This document shows positions 35,991 through 43,667 of a stretch of DNA of 64,000 nt, one piece after another (positions within the stretch are counted from its first letter, which is position 1; each line of letters begins with the position of its first letter). This DNA comes from Amycolatopsis roodepoortensis. GTDB lineage: Bacteria > Actinomycetota > Actinomycetes > Mycobacteriales > Pseudonocardiaceae. The translations under genes were made by a program, and so were the position numbers. The DNA lies in contig NZ_JADBEJ010000004.1 in NCBI RefSeq assembly GCF_014873915.1, positions 1,550,001-1,614,000 on the forward strand. Direction: 5' to 3'. Below the pieces are notes generated by a model, which did no database searches, was not told the DNA's origin, and saw nothing but the letters and a program-made list of their open reading frames with translations.

Positions 35991-36920
35991 GTGGACGTGT
36001 TCAGTGACCTGATCCGCGGGGTGCGCTCCCACGGTTCGCTGTTCGGCAGTTCGACCCTCTCCCCGCCGTGGAATCTGCACTTCGTGGACGGCGCGCCGCT
36101 GACCCTGTGCGCGGTGCTCACCGGCGCTGGCTGGATCGTCCCGGAGGACGGCCCGCCCGAGCAGCTTCGCGCGGGGGAGTCGGTCATCGTGCGCGGCCCG
36201 GCGACGTTCACCTTCGTCGACGCGGTCGGCACCCCGGCCGAACCGATCGCGTGCGGCGAGGACTGCGCGACGCCCGAACAGGGCGGGACCCGGCACCGGC
36301 TGGGCTGGGTCGACGACCCGGGCGGCGAGACGACCTTGATCGTCGGCGCGTACCCGGTGCGCGGCGAGATCGGCCGCCCGCTGCTGGACGCGCTGCCCGT
36401 CGTGCTGCGCGTGGACTCCGGCGGCGCGGGTGACCCCGTGCTGGAGCACCTCGCCGCGGAGGTCGCCGTCGACGCGCCGGGGCAGCAGGTGGTCCTCGAC
36501 CGGTTGCTGGACTGGCTGCTGGTCTGTTCCCTGCGGGAGTGGTTCGAGCGGCCGGGCGGCGAACCCCCGGCGTGGTGGGCCGCGCAGCGGGATCCCGTGG
36601 TCGGCGACGCCCTGCGCCTGCTGCACGCGGAACCGGCGGCACCGTGGACCGTCGGCACGCTGGCCGGGCGGACCGGGGTGTCGCGGTCGACGCTGGCCAA
36701 ACGGTTCGCCGACCTGGTCGGCGAACCGCCGCTGACCTACCTCACCCGCTGGCGGATGACGCTCGCGGCGGATCTGCTGACCGGCAAGGAGTCCGCGACC
36801 ATCTCGGATATCGCCCGCACCGTCGGCTACTCCGACGCGTTCGGGTTCAGCGCGGCGTTCAAACGCGTGCGGGGCGTCAACCCGAGCGAGTTCCGGCGCG
36901 CGGTCCCTCAGCGCAGCTGA
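35991..36920 (+). CDS. AraC-family regulator with cupin (AraC_binding_2-like) sensor
   Basis: 309 residues. GTG 35991 gives MDVFSDLIRGVRSHG, the usual N-terminus of this subgroup; a GTG eight codons upstream is less typical. The N-terminal 180 residues form a cupin sensor (WNLHFVDGAPLTLCAVLTG, ERLRAG-like EQLRAGESVIVRGP). The C-terminal double helix-turn-helix has WTVGTLAGRTGVSRSTLAKRF and ISDIARTVGYSDAFGFSAAFKR, PSEFR. Target genes are unknown; none is divergent and close. Its end overlaps the convergent LapA gene by 13 bp. Confidence 0.9.
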   Translation: MDVFSDLIRGVRSHGSLFGSSTLSPPWNLHFVDGAPLTLCAVLTGAGWIVPEDGPPEQLRAGESVIVRGPATFTFVDAVGTPAEPIACGEDCATPEQGGTRHRLGWVDDPGGETTLIVGAYPVRGEIGRPLLDALPVVLRVDSGGAGDPVLEHLAAEVAVDAPGQQVVLDRLLDWLLVCSLREWFERPGGEPPAWWAAQRDPVVGDALRLLHAEPAAPWTVGTLAGRTGVSRSTLAKRFADLVGEPPLTYLTRWRMTLAADLLTGKESATISDIARTVGYSDAFGFSAAFKRVRGVNPSEFRRAVPQRS

Positions 36921-37264
36921 TGCCGCGACTTCTTGGCCTGTTTGCGCAACTGCAGGATCCGGGCGCCGCCGACGAGCGCGACCAGCGCGCCACCGGCGAT
37001 CACGGAGAACAGCATCGCGACCGCCAGCGGCATGCTCCCGGACATGCCGAGGAAGTGCACGGTGGCCGTGTCCTGGTTCTGCAGGATGAACACGAGCAGG
37101 AACACCAGCACGATCAACGCCACGATGACGGCGATCCAGGTGCCGCTCACCCGCGTCCGTTTGAGCTTCGGGCCGGCTTCGAATTTACCGCTGTGGCGTG
37201 CGCCGCCCGCGGTTTCGGACGGCGTGACGGGAACCTGGGCGGCGCCCTCCTCCGGCTGCGTCAT
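36908..37264 (-). CDS. LapA/DUF1049-domain membrane protein
   Basis: 118 residues from ATG 37264. A polar N-terminal 40 residues precede two membrane helices: IAVIVALIVLVFLLVFILQN, then QDTATVHFLGMSGSMPLAVAMLFSVIAGG. This QN-x5-8-V-F pattern is the LapA (lipopolysaccharide assembly A, DUF1049) signature. A short basic tail RKQAKKSRHQ follows. In actinobacteria without LPS the role is unknown. The upstream open frame runs through the dipeptidase gene antiphase and is not coding. Confidence 0.85.
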   Translation of the reverse strand: MTQPEEGAAQVPVTPSETAGGARHSGKFEAGPKLKRTRVSGTWIAVIVALIVLVFLLVFILQNQDTATVHFLGMSGSMPLAVAMLFSVIAGGALVALVGGARILQLRKQAKKSRHQLR

Positions 37265-37302
37265 GCTGGACAGTGTCCGCCGAAGCGGGCTTGATCGCGC
37301 TC

Positions 37303-38451
37303 TCAAGCGTCCGAACGGGTGACCTCGTCCGCCGCGCGCAGCACGCGCAAGGTGTTCTTCCCGGCCAGCTTCGCGCAGTCCTCTTCGCTCCAGCCGCGTT
37401 CCAGAAGGGCTGCGAAGAGCACCGGGTACTTGGAGACGTCTTCGAGGCCTTCGGGCAGCGTCGCGACTCCGTCGTAGTCGCCGCCGAGTCCGATATGGTC
37501 GACTCCGGCCACTTCGCGCGCGTGCTCGATGTGCGCGACGACGTCGTCGATGCCCGCCTTCGGCTTCTCGGGGCCGCCTCGCTCCGCGGTGAACTTCGTG
37601 CGCTGGTCGATGTTGCGGTAGTCCTTGCCCGCGGCTTCCATGTCCTGGCGCAGCTGGTCGTCCCACTCGGCGACCTTCGGCGAGATGAAGCCCGGCACGA
37701 ACGTCACCATCGCGACGCCGTCCTTGGCCGCCAAGGTCTCCAGGACGTCGTCGGGGATGTTGCGGGGATGGTCGTTGACCGCGGTGCAGGACGAGTGGCT
37801 GAAGATCACCGGCGCGGAGCTGACCTCCAGCGCTGCCCGCATCGTGCTCGGCGCGACGTGCGAGAGGTCGACCAGCATGCCGATCTTGTTCATCTCGCGG
37901 ACGACGTCGCGGCCGAACCCGGTGAGCCCGCCGTGCTCGGGTTCGTCGGTGCCGGAGTCGGCCCAGGTGGTGTTGTAGTTGTGCGTCAGCGTCATGTAGC
38001 GGACGCCGAGGCGGCGCAGGATCCTCAGCACGCCAAGGGATTCGGCGATGCTGTGGCCGCCCTCGGCACCCAGCAGCGACGCGATCTTGCCGTCGCGGAA
38101 AGCGGCTTCCGCCTCGTCGGCGGTGTCCACGAGGGCCAGGCGATCGGGGTATCGCTCGGCCATCTGGTGCACGATCTCGATCTGTTCGAGCACCGCCGTC
38201 ACCGCGCTGTGGCCCTCGAACTGGCAGGGCACGTAGACGGACCAGAACTGCATCCCGAGCCTGCCTTCGGCGAGCTTCGGGAAGTCGGTGTGCAGATGCG
38301 GCTGACGGACCGTGAGATCCGTGCCGGCCACGGCGTCGACCGGATCCGGCCCGGTCGTGACGCGCAGCTCCCATGGCAGATCGTTGTGCCCGTCCGCGAG
38401 GAGGACCCTGTCGAGCAGGGCCTGGGCGCGGACGAGGTCCCCGTTAGTCAT
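37303..38451 (-). CDS. Membrane dipeptidase (peptidase M19, renal dipeptidase family)
   Basis: 382 residues, binuclear zinc peptidase. Zinc-ligand blocks: LADGHNDLPW (HxD), GAEGGHSI (Glu), DLSHV, FSHSSCTAVNDHPRNIPDD (the family signature) and IGLGGDYDG. It hydrolyses dipeptides, including D-amino-acid or beta-lactam-like ones in some members. No signal peptide, so cytosolic. The LapA-like gene lies immediately downstream on the same strand, 38 nt away. Confidence 0.93.
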   Translation of the reverse strand: MTNGDLVRAQALLDRVLLADGHNDLPWELRVTTGPDPVDAVAGTDLTVRQPHLHTDFPKLAEGRLGMQFWSVYVPCQFEGHSAVTAVLEQIEIVHQMAERYPDRLALVDTADEAEAAFRDGKIASLLGAEGGHSIAESLGVLRILRRLGVRYMTLTHNYNTTWADSGTDEPEHGGLTGFGRDVVREMNKIGMLVDLSHVAPSTMRAALEVSSAPVIFSHSSCTAVNDHPRNIPDDVLETLAAKDGVAMVTFVPGFISPKVAEWDDQLRQDMEAAGKDYRNIDQRTKFTAERGGPEKPKAGIDDVVAHIEHAREVAGVDHIGLGGDYDGVATLPEGLEDVSKYPVLFAALLERGWSEEDCAKLAGKNTLRVLRAADEVTRSDA

Positions 38452-38460
38452 CGGCCGATG

Positions 38461-39093
38461 CTACGTTCGCGTGCTTTGCTCTCCCCGCCATGGGTTGAGC
38501 CACCCCGCGGCCGCTACCAAACCGTTGCCGGTCACCTGGTGGCCGCCGGGATGCCGGTGGGCGGCGACGTCCGCCCCGCGCTCGCGCAGGTCACGGACGA
38601 GCGTGTCCGCCGAAGCCAGCGGCGCCATCGGATCGTGCTCGCCGTTCGACAGGAAGACCCTGGTGCCGGACAGGTCGTTCCGCGGTGGCTCCGGAAGCGG
38701 CGACATCGCCGCGAACAGCGCGGCCTCCTTGACGGCGTCCGGGCGGAGCAGGGTCACCGCGGCGGCGATGTTGGCGCCGTTGGAGAACCCGATGGCGACC
38801 AGCCGCCGGTCACCGAGGCCGTACTCCGCACGCGAGGCCTGCACGAAATCGGCCAGCTGGTTCGCCCGGAAGACGACGTCCTCGTGGTCGAAGACGCCTT
38901 CCGCCAACCTCCGGAACCACCGTGCCGCACCGTGTTCCGACACCGGTCCAGCCGGCGCGAGCAGCGCTGAGGCCGGGCTCAGCTGCCGGGCGAGCGGCAC
39001 GAGGTCGTCCGGGCCGCCGCCGGTGCCGTGCAGGAGCAGCAGCACCGGCTCGTCGGCCGCCCCTTCGACGTACTTGTGCTCCAAGGTGCTCAT
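38461..39093 (-). CDS. Alpha/beta hydrolase, phospholipase/carboxylesterase (MhqD-like)
   Basis: 210 residues from ATG 39093, which overlaps the stop of the VOC gene (ATGA). Motifs: LLLLHGTGGGPDDL (oxyanion), VAIGFSNGANIAAA with the Ser nucleophile, and late Asp and His in SNGEHDPMAP and HPGGHQV. The carboxylesterase/MhqD type is coupled with ring-cleaving VOC dioxygenases in Bacillus mhqED/mhqNOP, where they detoxify quinones and catechols. The same gene order and a nearby MarR regulator support that role here. Confidence 0.86.
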   Translation of the reverse strand: MSTLEHKYVEGAADEPVLLLLHGTGGGPDDLVPLARQLSPASALLAPAGPVSEHGAARWFRRLAEGVFDHEDVVFRANQLADFVQASRAEYGLGDRRLVAIGFSNGANIAAAVTLLRPDAVKEAALFAAMSPLPEPPRNDLSGTRVFLSNGEHDPMAPLASADTLVRDLRERGADVAAHRHPGGHQVTGNGLVAAAGWLNPWRGEQSTRT

Positions 39094-40049
39094 CGCGGGT
39101 TGTTCTCGCTCGGCAGGTCCAGCTTCGGCAGCATGGCCTCGATGTCCTCGCGTTTGGGCTCCAGCCACGGCGGCAGCTTCAGCGCGCGGCCGAGCTCCAG
39201 CAGCGGCTCGTCGATCGCGAAACCGGGTTCGTCGGTCGCGACCTCGAGCAGCGTGCCGCCCGGCTCGCGGAAGTAGATCGAGCGGAAGTACTGACGGTCC
39301 AAAATGGACGTCACGTTCACGCCGTCGTCGATCAGCTCGTCGCGCCAGGCGGCCTGGGTGTCCTCGTCCGGCGCGCGCCAGGCGACGTGGTGCACGGTGC
39401 CCGCCGCCACCAGCCCGCGCGGGGCGTCGGGGGTCACGAGGACGTCGACGAGCGCACCGGGGCCGCCCTCACCGGCGGAGAACCGCAGGCGGTTGCCGTC
39501 CTGGTGGACGAAGGTCAGGCCGAGGCCGTCGGTCAGCATCCCGGCGGTCGCGTCCTCTTTGGACACCGACAGGGTGACGGAATGCAGCCCGCGGATGGCG
39601 TGCTCGGCGGGGACCAGTTTCGTGTCCCACGGGTCACGCGGGTCGCCCTGCGGATGCGCGACGAGCGCGAGTTCGAGGCCGTCCGGGTCGAGGAAGGTGA
39701 GCGTCTCCTCGCCGTCGGCGTTGCGGACCTGGCTGCTCTCGACGCGGTTCTCGGCGAGGTGCCGCTTCCACCAGCCGAGGGAGGACTCCGGCACGGAGAA
39801 CGACGTCGTGGTCGCCTGGCCGGTGCCGTGACGGCCCTTCGGCGCGTCCCGCCACGGGAAGAACGTCATGAGCGAGCCGGGCTTGCCGGACTCGTCGCCG
39901 TAGTAGAGGTGGTACGTGCCGGGGTCGTCGAAGTTCACGGTGGTCTTCACCAGCCGCAGGCCGAGTGCCCGGGTGTAGAAGTCCGCGTTGCGCTGGGGGT
40001 CGCCACCGATGGCGGTGACGTGGTGCAGGCCCGAAGTCTTGATCGACAT
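39090..40049 (-). CDS. VOC-family ring-cleaving dioxygenase (MhqO/glyoxalase-like)
   Basis: 319 residues made of two glyoxalase/VOC modules. Module 1 starts GLHHVTAIGGDPQRNADFY and has GSLMTFFPWRDA; module 2 starts GLHSVTLSVSKEDA and has HHVAWRAPDED and REPGGTLLEVATDEPGF. The paired His and Glu residues (HHVT, HHVAW, LLEVATD) provide the metal site. Close to MhqA/MhqE/MhqO hydroquinone dioxygenases. Divergent from a MarR gene (99 bp apart) and coupled to an MhqD-like hydrolase. Confidence 0.88.
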   Translation of the reverse strand: MSIKTSGLHHVTAIGGDPQRNADFYTRALGLRLVKTTVNFDDPGTYHLYYGDESGKPGSLMTFFPWRDAPKGRHGTGQATTTSFSVPESSLGWWKRHLAENRVESSQVRNADGEETLTFLDPDGLELALVAHPQGDPRDPWDTKLVPAEHAIRGLHSVTLSVSKEDATAGMLTDGLGLTFVHQDGNRLRFSAGEGGPGALVDVLVTPDAPRGLVAAGTVHHVAWRAPDEDTQAAWRDELIDDGVNVTSILDRQYFRSIYFREPGGTLLEVATDEPGFAIDEPLLELGRALKLPPWLEPKREDIEAMLPKLDLPSENNPR

Positions 40050-40148
40050 GGTGCCCCTCCTCTGGGAGCCGGTGAACTCAAGCTAGCCCGATAACCTCTC
40101 GCGCGCAAGATATATTCCCGGAAGAGTTCTTGGTGTACCCTCGCTCGC
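40050..40148. promoter_or_regulatory. Divergent region between VOC dioxygenase and MarR gene
   Basis: A 99-bp region with an AT-rich centre (AAGATATATTC, 40107-40117). CAAGA and TCTTG form a loose inverted repeat at 40106-40132. This is the likely site of MarR repression of both genes. The operator assignment is weak. Confidence 0.4.
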
Positions 40149-40610
40149 GTGACAGTGGCGAAACCGGAGGAACCGAACGACGACGAAGTGGTCACGTGGT
40201 GGGGCCTGGTGATCGAGGGCTACCTGGCCACCCAGAACAGGCTGATGGGCGAGATCGCCGAACGGTTCGGCCTGGCGCCGGCGTCGTTCGACATCCTGCT
40301 GCGGCTCGTGCGCTCACCCGAGCACCGGATGCCGATGACGCGGCTGGCCGTCGAGGCGGCGCTGTCGAGCGGCGGGTTCACCAAGGTCGCGGACCGGCTG
40401 GTCGCCGCGGACCTGATCTGCCGCGTGCCCAGCCCGGACGATCGCCGGGTCACCTTCGCGGCGCTCACCGACCACGGTCTCGACGTCGCCGAGAAGGCGA
40501 GGGAAGCGTGTGCCGAGATCCTGCGGCGCATCGTCCTGACCCCGCTCGGCGACGGCGCGCACGACCTGGCCGAGGCCATGCGGACCCTGCGCACCGTCAA
40601 CGGCGCTTGA
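40149..40610 (+). CDS. MarR-family regulator of the quinone/VOC module
   Basis: 153 residues from GTG. The winged helix is complete: FGLAPASFDILLRLVRSPEHRMPMTRLAVEA, then LSSGGFTKVADRLVAADLI and the wing RVPSPDDRRVTFAALTDHG. There is no Cys, so direct thiol sensing is unlikely; a ligand-binding mode as in MhqR fits better. It is divergent from the VOC and hydrolase genes and ends just before a repeat element shared with the convergent ligase gene. Confidence 0.86.
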   Translation: MTVAKPEEPNDDEVVTWWGLVIEGYLATQNRLMGEIAERFGLAPASFDILLRLVRSPEHRMPMTRLAVEAALSSGGFTKVADRLVAADLICRVPSPDDRRVTFAALTDHGLDVAEKAREACAEILRRIVLTPLGDGAHDLAEAMRTLRTVNGA

Positions 40611-40617
40611 CACCTAC

Positions 40618-40641
40618 CGCATTCAGAGGACCAAATGCGGT
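40618..40641. repeat. TTCGTCCTCT-family half element, copy 4 (convergent genes)
   Basis: CCGCATTCAGAGGACCAAATGCGG, in the opposite orientation to copy 3, pairs CCGCAT with ATGCGG. It lies at the junction of the convergent MarR and ligase genes, and the ligase stop codon (40623-40625) is inside it, so the last six residues (PPHLVL) derive partly from repeat sequence. Confidence 0.75.
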
Positions 40642-42221
40642 GGAGCGGGGGTCTGGACCTCGTACAGGTCCCGCACCAGCTCCCGGATGACGTTGCGCCG
40701 GATCTTCCCGGTCGCCGTCTTCGGCAGTTCCCCCAGCTCGACGATGCTCCGCGGCCGTTTGAACGACGCCAGCCCGGCCCGGCAGAACTCGATCAGCTCG
40801 TCCGCGTCCAGCCTGCCGCCGGGCACGCCGACCACGCATGCGACCGGTTTCTCGATACCGTCGGCGTCGAAGGCGGCCACCACCGCGACCTCGGCGACCG
40901 CCGGATGCTGCAGCAGCCTGTCCTCGACCTCGGCGGGCGACACCCAGATCCCGCCCGGTTTCAGCATGTCGTTGAAGCGTCCGAGGCAGGTGTAGCTCCC
41001 GTCGGCGTTGCGCACGAAGCTGTCGCCGGTCCGCAGCCATTCACCCTGGAAGACGTGTTTCGTCGTCTCGTACCGCGCCCAGTACCCCGTCGCGATCGAC
41101 GGCCCGGCGACGAACAGTTCGCCGGGTTGCCCGTCCGGCACCGGCTCACCCTGTTCGTCGCGCAGCGCGATCTCGTAGCCCGGCACCGGCACCCCGGTGC
41201 TGCCGGGGCGGACCTGCCGCGGCCGATTGGTCAGGAAGATGTGCAACGCCTCGGTCGAGCCGATCCCGTCCAGGATCTCGACGCCGAAGCGGTCGCGGAA
41301 CCGTTCGTACAGCACGGCGGGCAGCGGCTCGCCGGCCGAAACCGCTTGGCGCACCGAGGAGAACGTGTCGTCGGGGATGTCGCTGGCGAGCAGCGCGGCG
41401 TAGAACGTCGGGACGGCGAAGAACAACGTCGGCCGCTCCGCGCGGACCCTGGCGGCGATCAGCCCCGGGGTCGGCCGCGCCGGTTCGAGCAGGGTCGTCC
41501 CACCGGCCGCGAGCGGGAAGAACGCCGAATTCCCCAGGCCGTAAGCGAAGAACAGCTTCGGGACGGACAGGAACCGGTCGTTCGGCCCGATGTCCAGCAC
41601 GCCGCGCGCGTACGTCTCGCAGACCGCGCGGATACTCGCGTGCCGGTGCATCGCGCCCTTCGGCTTGCCCGTCGTCCCCGACGTGTAGAGCCAGAGCGCG
41701 GGCGAATCCTCCCAGGTCGGCGCCGGTTCGAAACCAGCTTCGTCCACTGTGGACAGCTCGCTCCACTCGTGCGCACGGACCCCGGGCGGCAGTTCGGCCA
41801 CCTTGGCCCTGTCCAGCACGACGTCGGTGACCTCCGGCGCCAGCCCCAGCGCGACCGTCGCCTGCGCGGCGAACTCGCCCGAAACACATAGCACCCTCGC
41901 CCGCGAATCGGCGAGCAGCTTGCCGAGGTCCAGCCCGGTGACCATGGTGGACACCGGCACCGCGACCGCTCCGGCCAGCATCGCGCCGAGGATCCCGGTG
42001 AGCAGTTCGACGTCGTCGACCATGCAGAACAGGACCCGTTCCTCCGGGCGGACGCCGATCGCCTTCAGCCCCGCCGCGACCCGGCGGCTTTCGGCCGCCA
42101 GCTCCGCGTACGTGAGGCTCCGCCTCGGGGAAACGACGGCGTCCTTCGCCCCGCGCCCTTCCGCCAGATGCCGGTCGAGCAGGTAGCTCGCCGCGTTGAA
42201 CCCGGTAGCAGCAGCGGTCAC
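40623..42221 (-). CDS. Benzoate-CoA ligase family adenylate-forming enzyme
   Basis: 532 residues from GTG 42221 with GAGGTG 5 nt upstream. AMP-binding signatures: LWLYTSGTTGKPKGAMHRH (P-loop), the acyl pocket SVPKLFFAYGLGNSAFFPL, DGIGSTEALHIFL, WLRTGDSFVRNADGSYTCLGR, and the C-terminal acyl-adenylate lysine in LPKTATGKIRRNVI. The TEALHIFLTNRP segment and overall layout are those of benzoate-CoA ligases. It follows boxC and boxB on the same strand (17 nt after boxB), so it supplies benzoyl-CoA to the box pathway. Close aryl substrates such as halobenzoates are possible. Confidence 0.9.
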   Translation of the reverse strand: MTAAATGFNAASYLLDRHLAEGRGAKDAVVSPRRSLTYAELAAESRRVAAGLKAIGVRPEERVLFCMVDDVELLTGILGAMLAGAVAVPVSTMVTGLDLGKLLADSRARVLCVSGEFAAQATVALGLAPEVTDVVLDRAKVAELPPGVRAHEWSELSTVDEAGFEPAPTWEDSPALWLYTSGTTGKPKGAMHRHASIRAVCETYARGVLDIGPNDRFLSVPKLFFAYGLGNSAFFPLAAGGTTLLEPARPTPGLIAARVRAERPTLFFAVPTFYAALLASDIPDDTFSSVRQAVSAGEPLPAVLYERFRDRFGVEILDGIGSTEALHIFLTNRPRQVRPGSTGVPVPGYEIALRDEQGEPVPDGQPGELFVAGPSIATGYWARYETTKHVFQGEWLRTGDSFVRNADGSYTCLGRFNDMLKPGGIWVSPAEVEDRLLQHPAVAEVAVVAAFDADGIEKPVACVVGVPGGRLDADELIEFCRAGLASFKRPRSIVELGELPKTATGKIRRNVIRELVRDLYEVQTPAPPHLVL

Positions 42222-42238
42222 GGGCGCACCTCAATCGC

Positions 42239-43660
42239 TCAGCTCAGGTAAACGTATTCGTAGTCGAACGGTTTCCCATTGATGCCCTGGCGTGGCGGCG
42301 CCACCCAGCTCGCGATCTTTCCTCGCTCGTACACCGGGTGCATCAGCGATCGGACGAAGGACAGGTCTTCGGGAGTGGGCAGCCACTTGCGTTTGCCGGC
42401 CAGCCAGGTCCGCTCGTCGACAACGGTGCCGTCGGGCGTCACATGGTGGCCGGAGTTTATGCCGACTTCGCGATTGAATCCAGGGTGCGGGAGGACGAAT
42501 CGGAAGTCGACGCCCGCCTCGTCCAGGATCTTGTTCCAGCGGTTGACGCCGGTCTGGCAGTCGGCGCGGTACTCCTCGCGCAGGTCGAGGTTCAGCAGCA
42601 GTATGGCCGCGAGTTCCTCGGTCTCCCAGGTGCCGTCGGCCCTGGGCCGGGACAGCGATCCGGCGGCGTCGGTGAGCTTGTGGTCGTCCTTGCGGCGGGC
42701 CTCCTGCCAGCGGCCTTTCAGCCCGGCGGTGTAGTAGTTCGCCGCGTTGGTCGACGTCTCGCCGCCGAACAGGTCGAGCGAGACGGTGTAGTGGAAGTTG
42801 AGGTAACGCTGGATGACGTCCAGCGGGATCCCGCCGTGCCCGGCGATGTCGAAGGTGTCGTGCTCGCGGATCAGTTCGGCACTGCGGGTGACCACCCGGT
42901 CGACCCCCGTGGTGCCGACGAACATGTGGTGCGCCTCTTCCTTGAGCATGAATTCACAAGTGCGGGAAAGCGGGTCGAAGCCGCTTTCCTTGAGGGTGCC
43001 GAGCTGGTATTTGCCATCGCGATCGGTGAAATAGGTGAACATGTAGAACGCGAGCCAATCCGCGGTCTCCTCGTTGAAGGCGCCGAGGATCCGGGGCGCG
43101 TCCGGGCTTCCGGAGTTCCGGAGCAGCAGTCCTTCCGCCTCGTCCCGGCCTTCGCGGCCGAAGTAGGCGTGCAGCAGATACACCATCGCCCACAGATGGC
43201 GGCCTTCTTCGACGTTGACCTGGAAGAGGTTCCGCAGGTCGTAGAGGCTCGGCGCGGTGAGGCCGAGCAGTTTCTGCTGTTCGACCGACGCCGGTTCGGT
43301 GTCGCCCTGGATCACGATGAGCCGTTGCAGGTCGGCGCGGTATTCGCCGGGTACCTGCTGCCAGGCGGGCTCGCCCTTGTGCTCGCCGAAGCCGATCACC
43401 CGGTCCGGGTCCGGCTCCGCGAGGAAGATCCCCCACCGGTAGTCGGGCACGTCGACGTGGTCGAAATGCGCCCAGCCGTCCCGGCCGACGCTGACCGCGG
43501 TGCGCAGGTAGACCCCTTGCGTCCGCAGCGCGGGGCCCATTTCACCCCACCAGTCCAGGAATTTCGGCTGCCAGCCCTCCAGCGCCCGCTGGAGGCGCCG
43601 ATCGCCGGAGAGGTCGACGTTGTTGGGGATCTTGGCGTCGTAATCGATCTTGGTGGGCAT
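42239..43660 (-). CDS. boxB: Benzoyl-CoA 2,3-epoxidase oxygenase subunit
   Basis: BoxB (473 residues), a class I di-iron epoxidase that inserts oxygen into benzoyl-CoA. Di-iron ligand regions are visible: FQVNVEEGRHLWAMVYLLH (ExxxH-like), LGAFNEETADWLAFYMF and LKEEAHHMFVG (EExxH). The end has WVAPPRQGINGKPFDYEYV. It needs electrons from BoxA, which is not in the window. It lies 7 nt after boxC and 17 nt before the ligase. Start ATG gives MPTKIDYDAKIPNNV, normal for the family. Confidence 0.95.
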   Translation of the reverse strand: MPTKIDYDAKIPNNVDLSGDRRLQRALEGWQPKFLDWWGEMGPALRTQGVYLRTAVSVGRDGWAHFDHVDVPDYRWGIFLAEPDPDRVIGFGEHKGEPAWQQVPGEYRADLQRLIVIQGDTEPASVEQQKLLGLTAPSLYDLRNLFQVNVEEGRHLWAMVYLLHAYFGREGRDEAEGLLLRNSGSPDAPRILGAFNEETADWLAFYMFTYFTDRDGKYQLGTLKESGFDPLSRTCEFMLKEEAHHMFVGTTGVDRVVTRSAELIREHDTFDIAGHGGIPLDVIQRYLNFHYTVSLDLFGGETSTNAANYYTAGLKGRWQEARRKDDHKLTDAAGSLSRPRADGTWETEELAAILLLNLDLREEYRADCQTGVNRWNKILDEAGVDFRFVLPHPGFNREVGINSGHHVTPDGTVVDERTWLAGKRKWLPTPEDLSFVRSLMHPVYERGKIASWVAPPRQGINGKPFDYEYVYLS

Positions 43661-43667
43661 GAGCTGT

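Noticed and set aside
36908..38374. 488-codon frame ending with the LapA domain
   Set aside because: The N-terminal 370 codons overlap the dipeptidase gene in another phase. ATG 37264 gives the normal LapA length.
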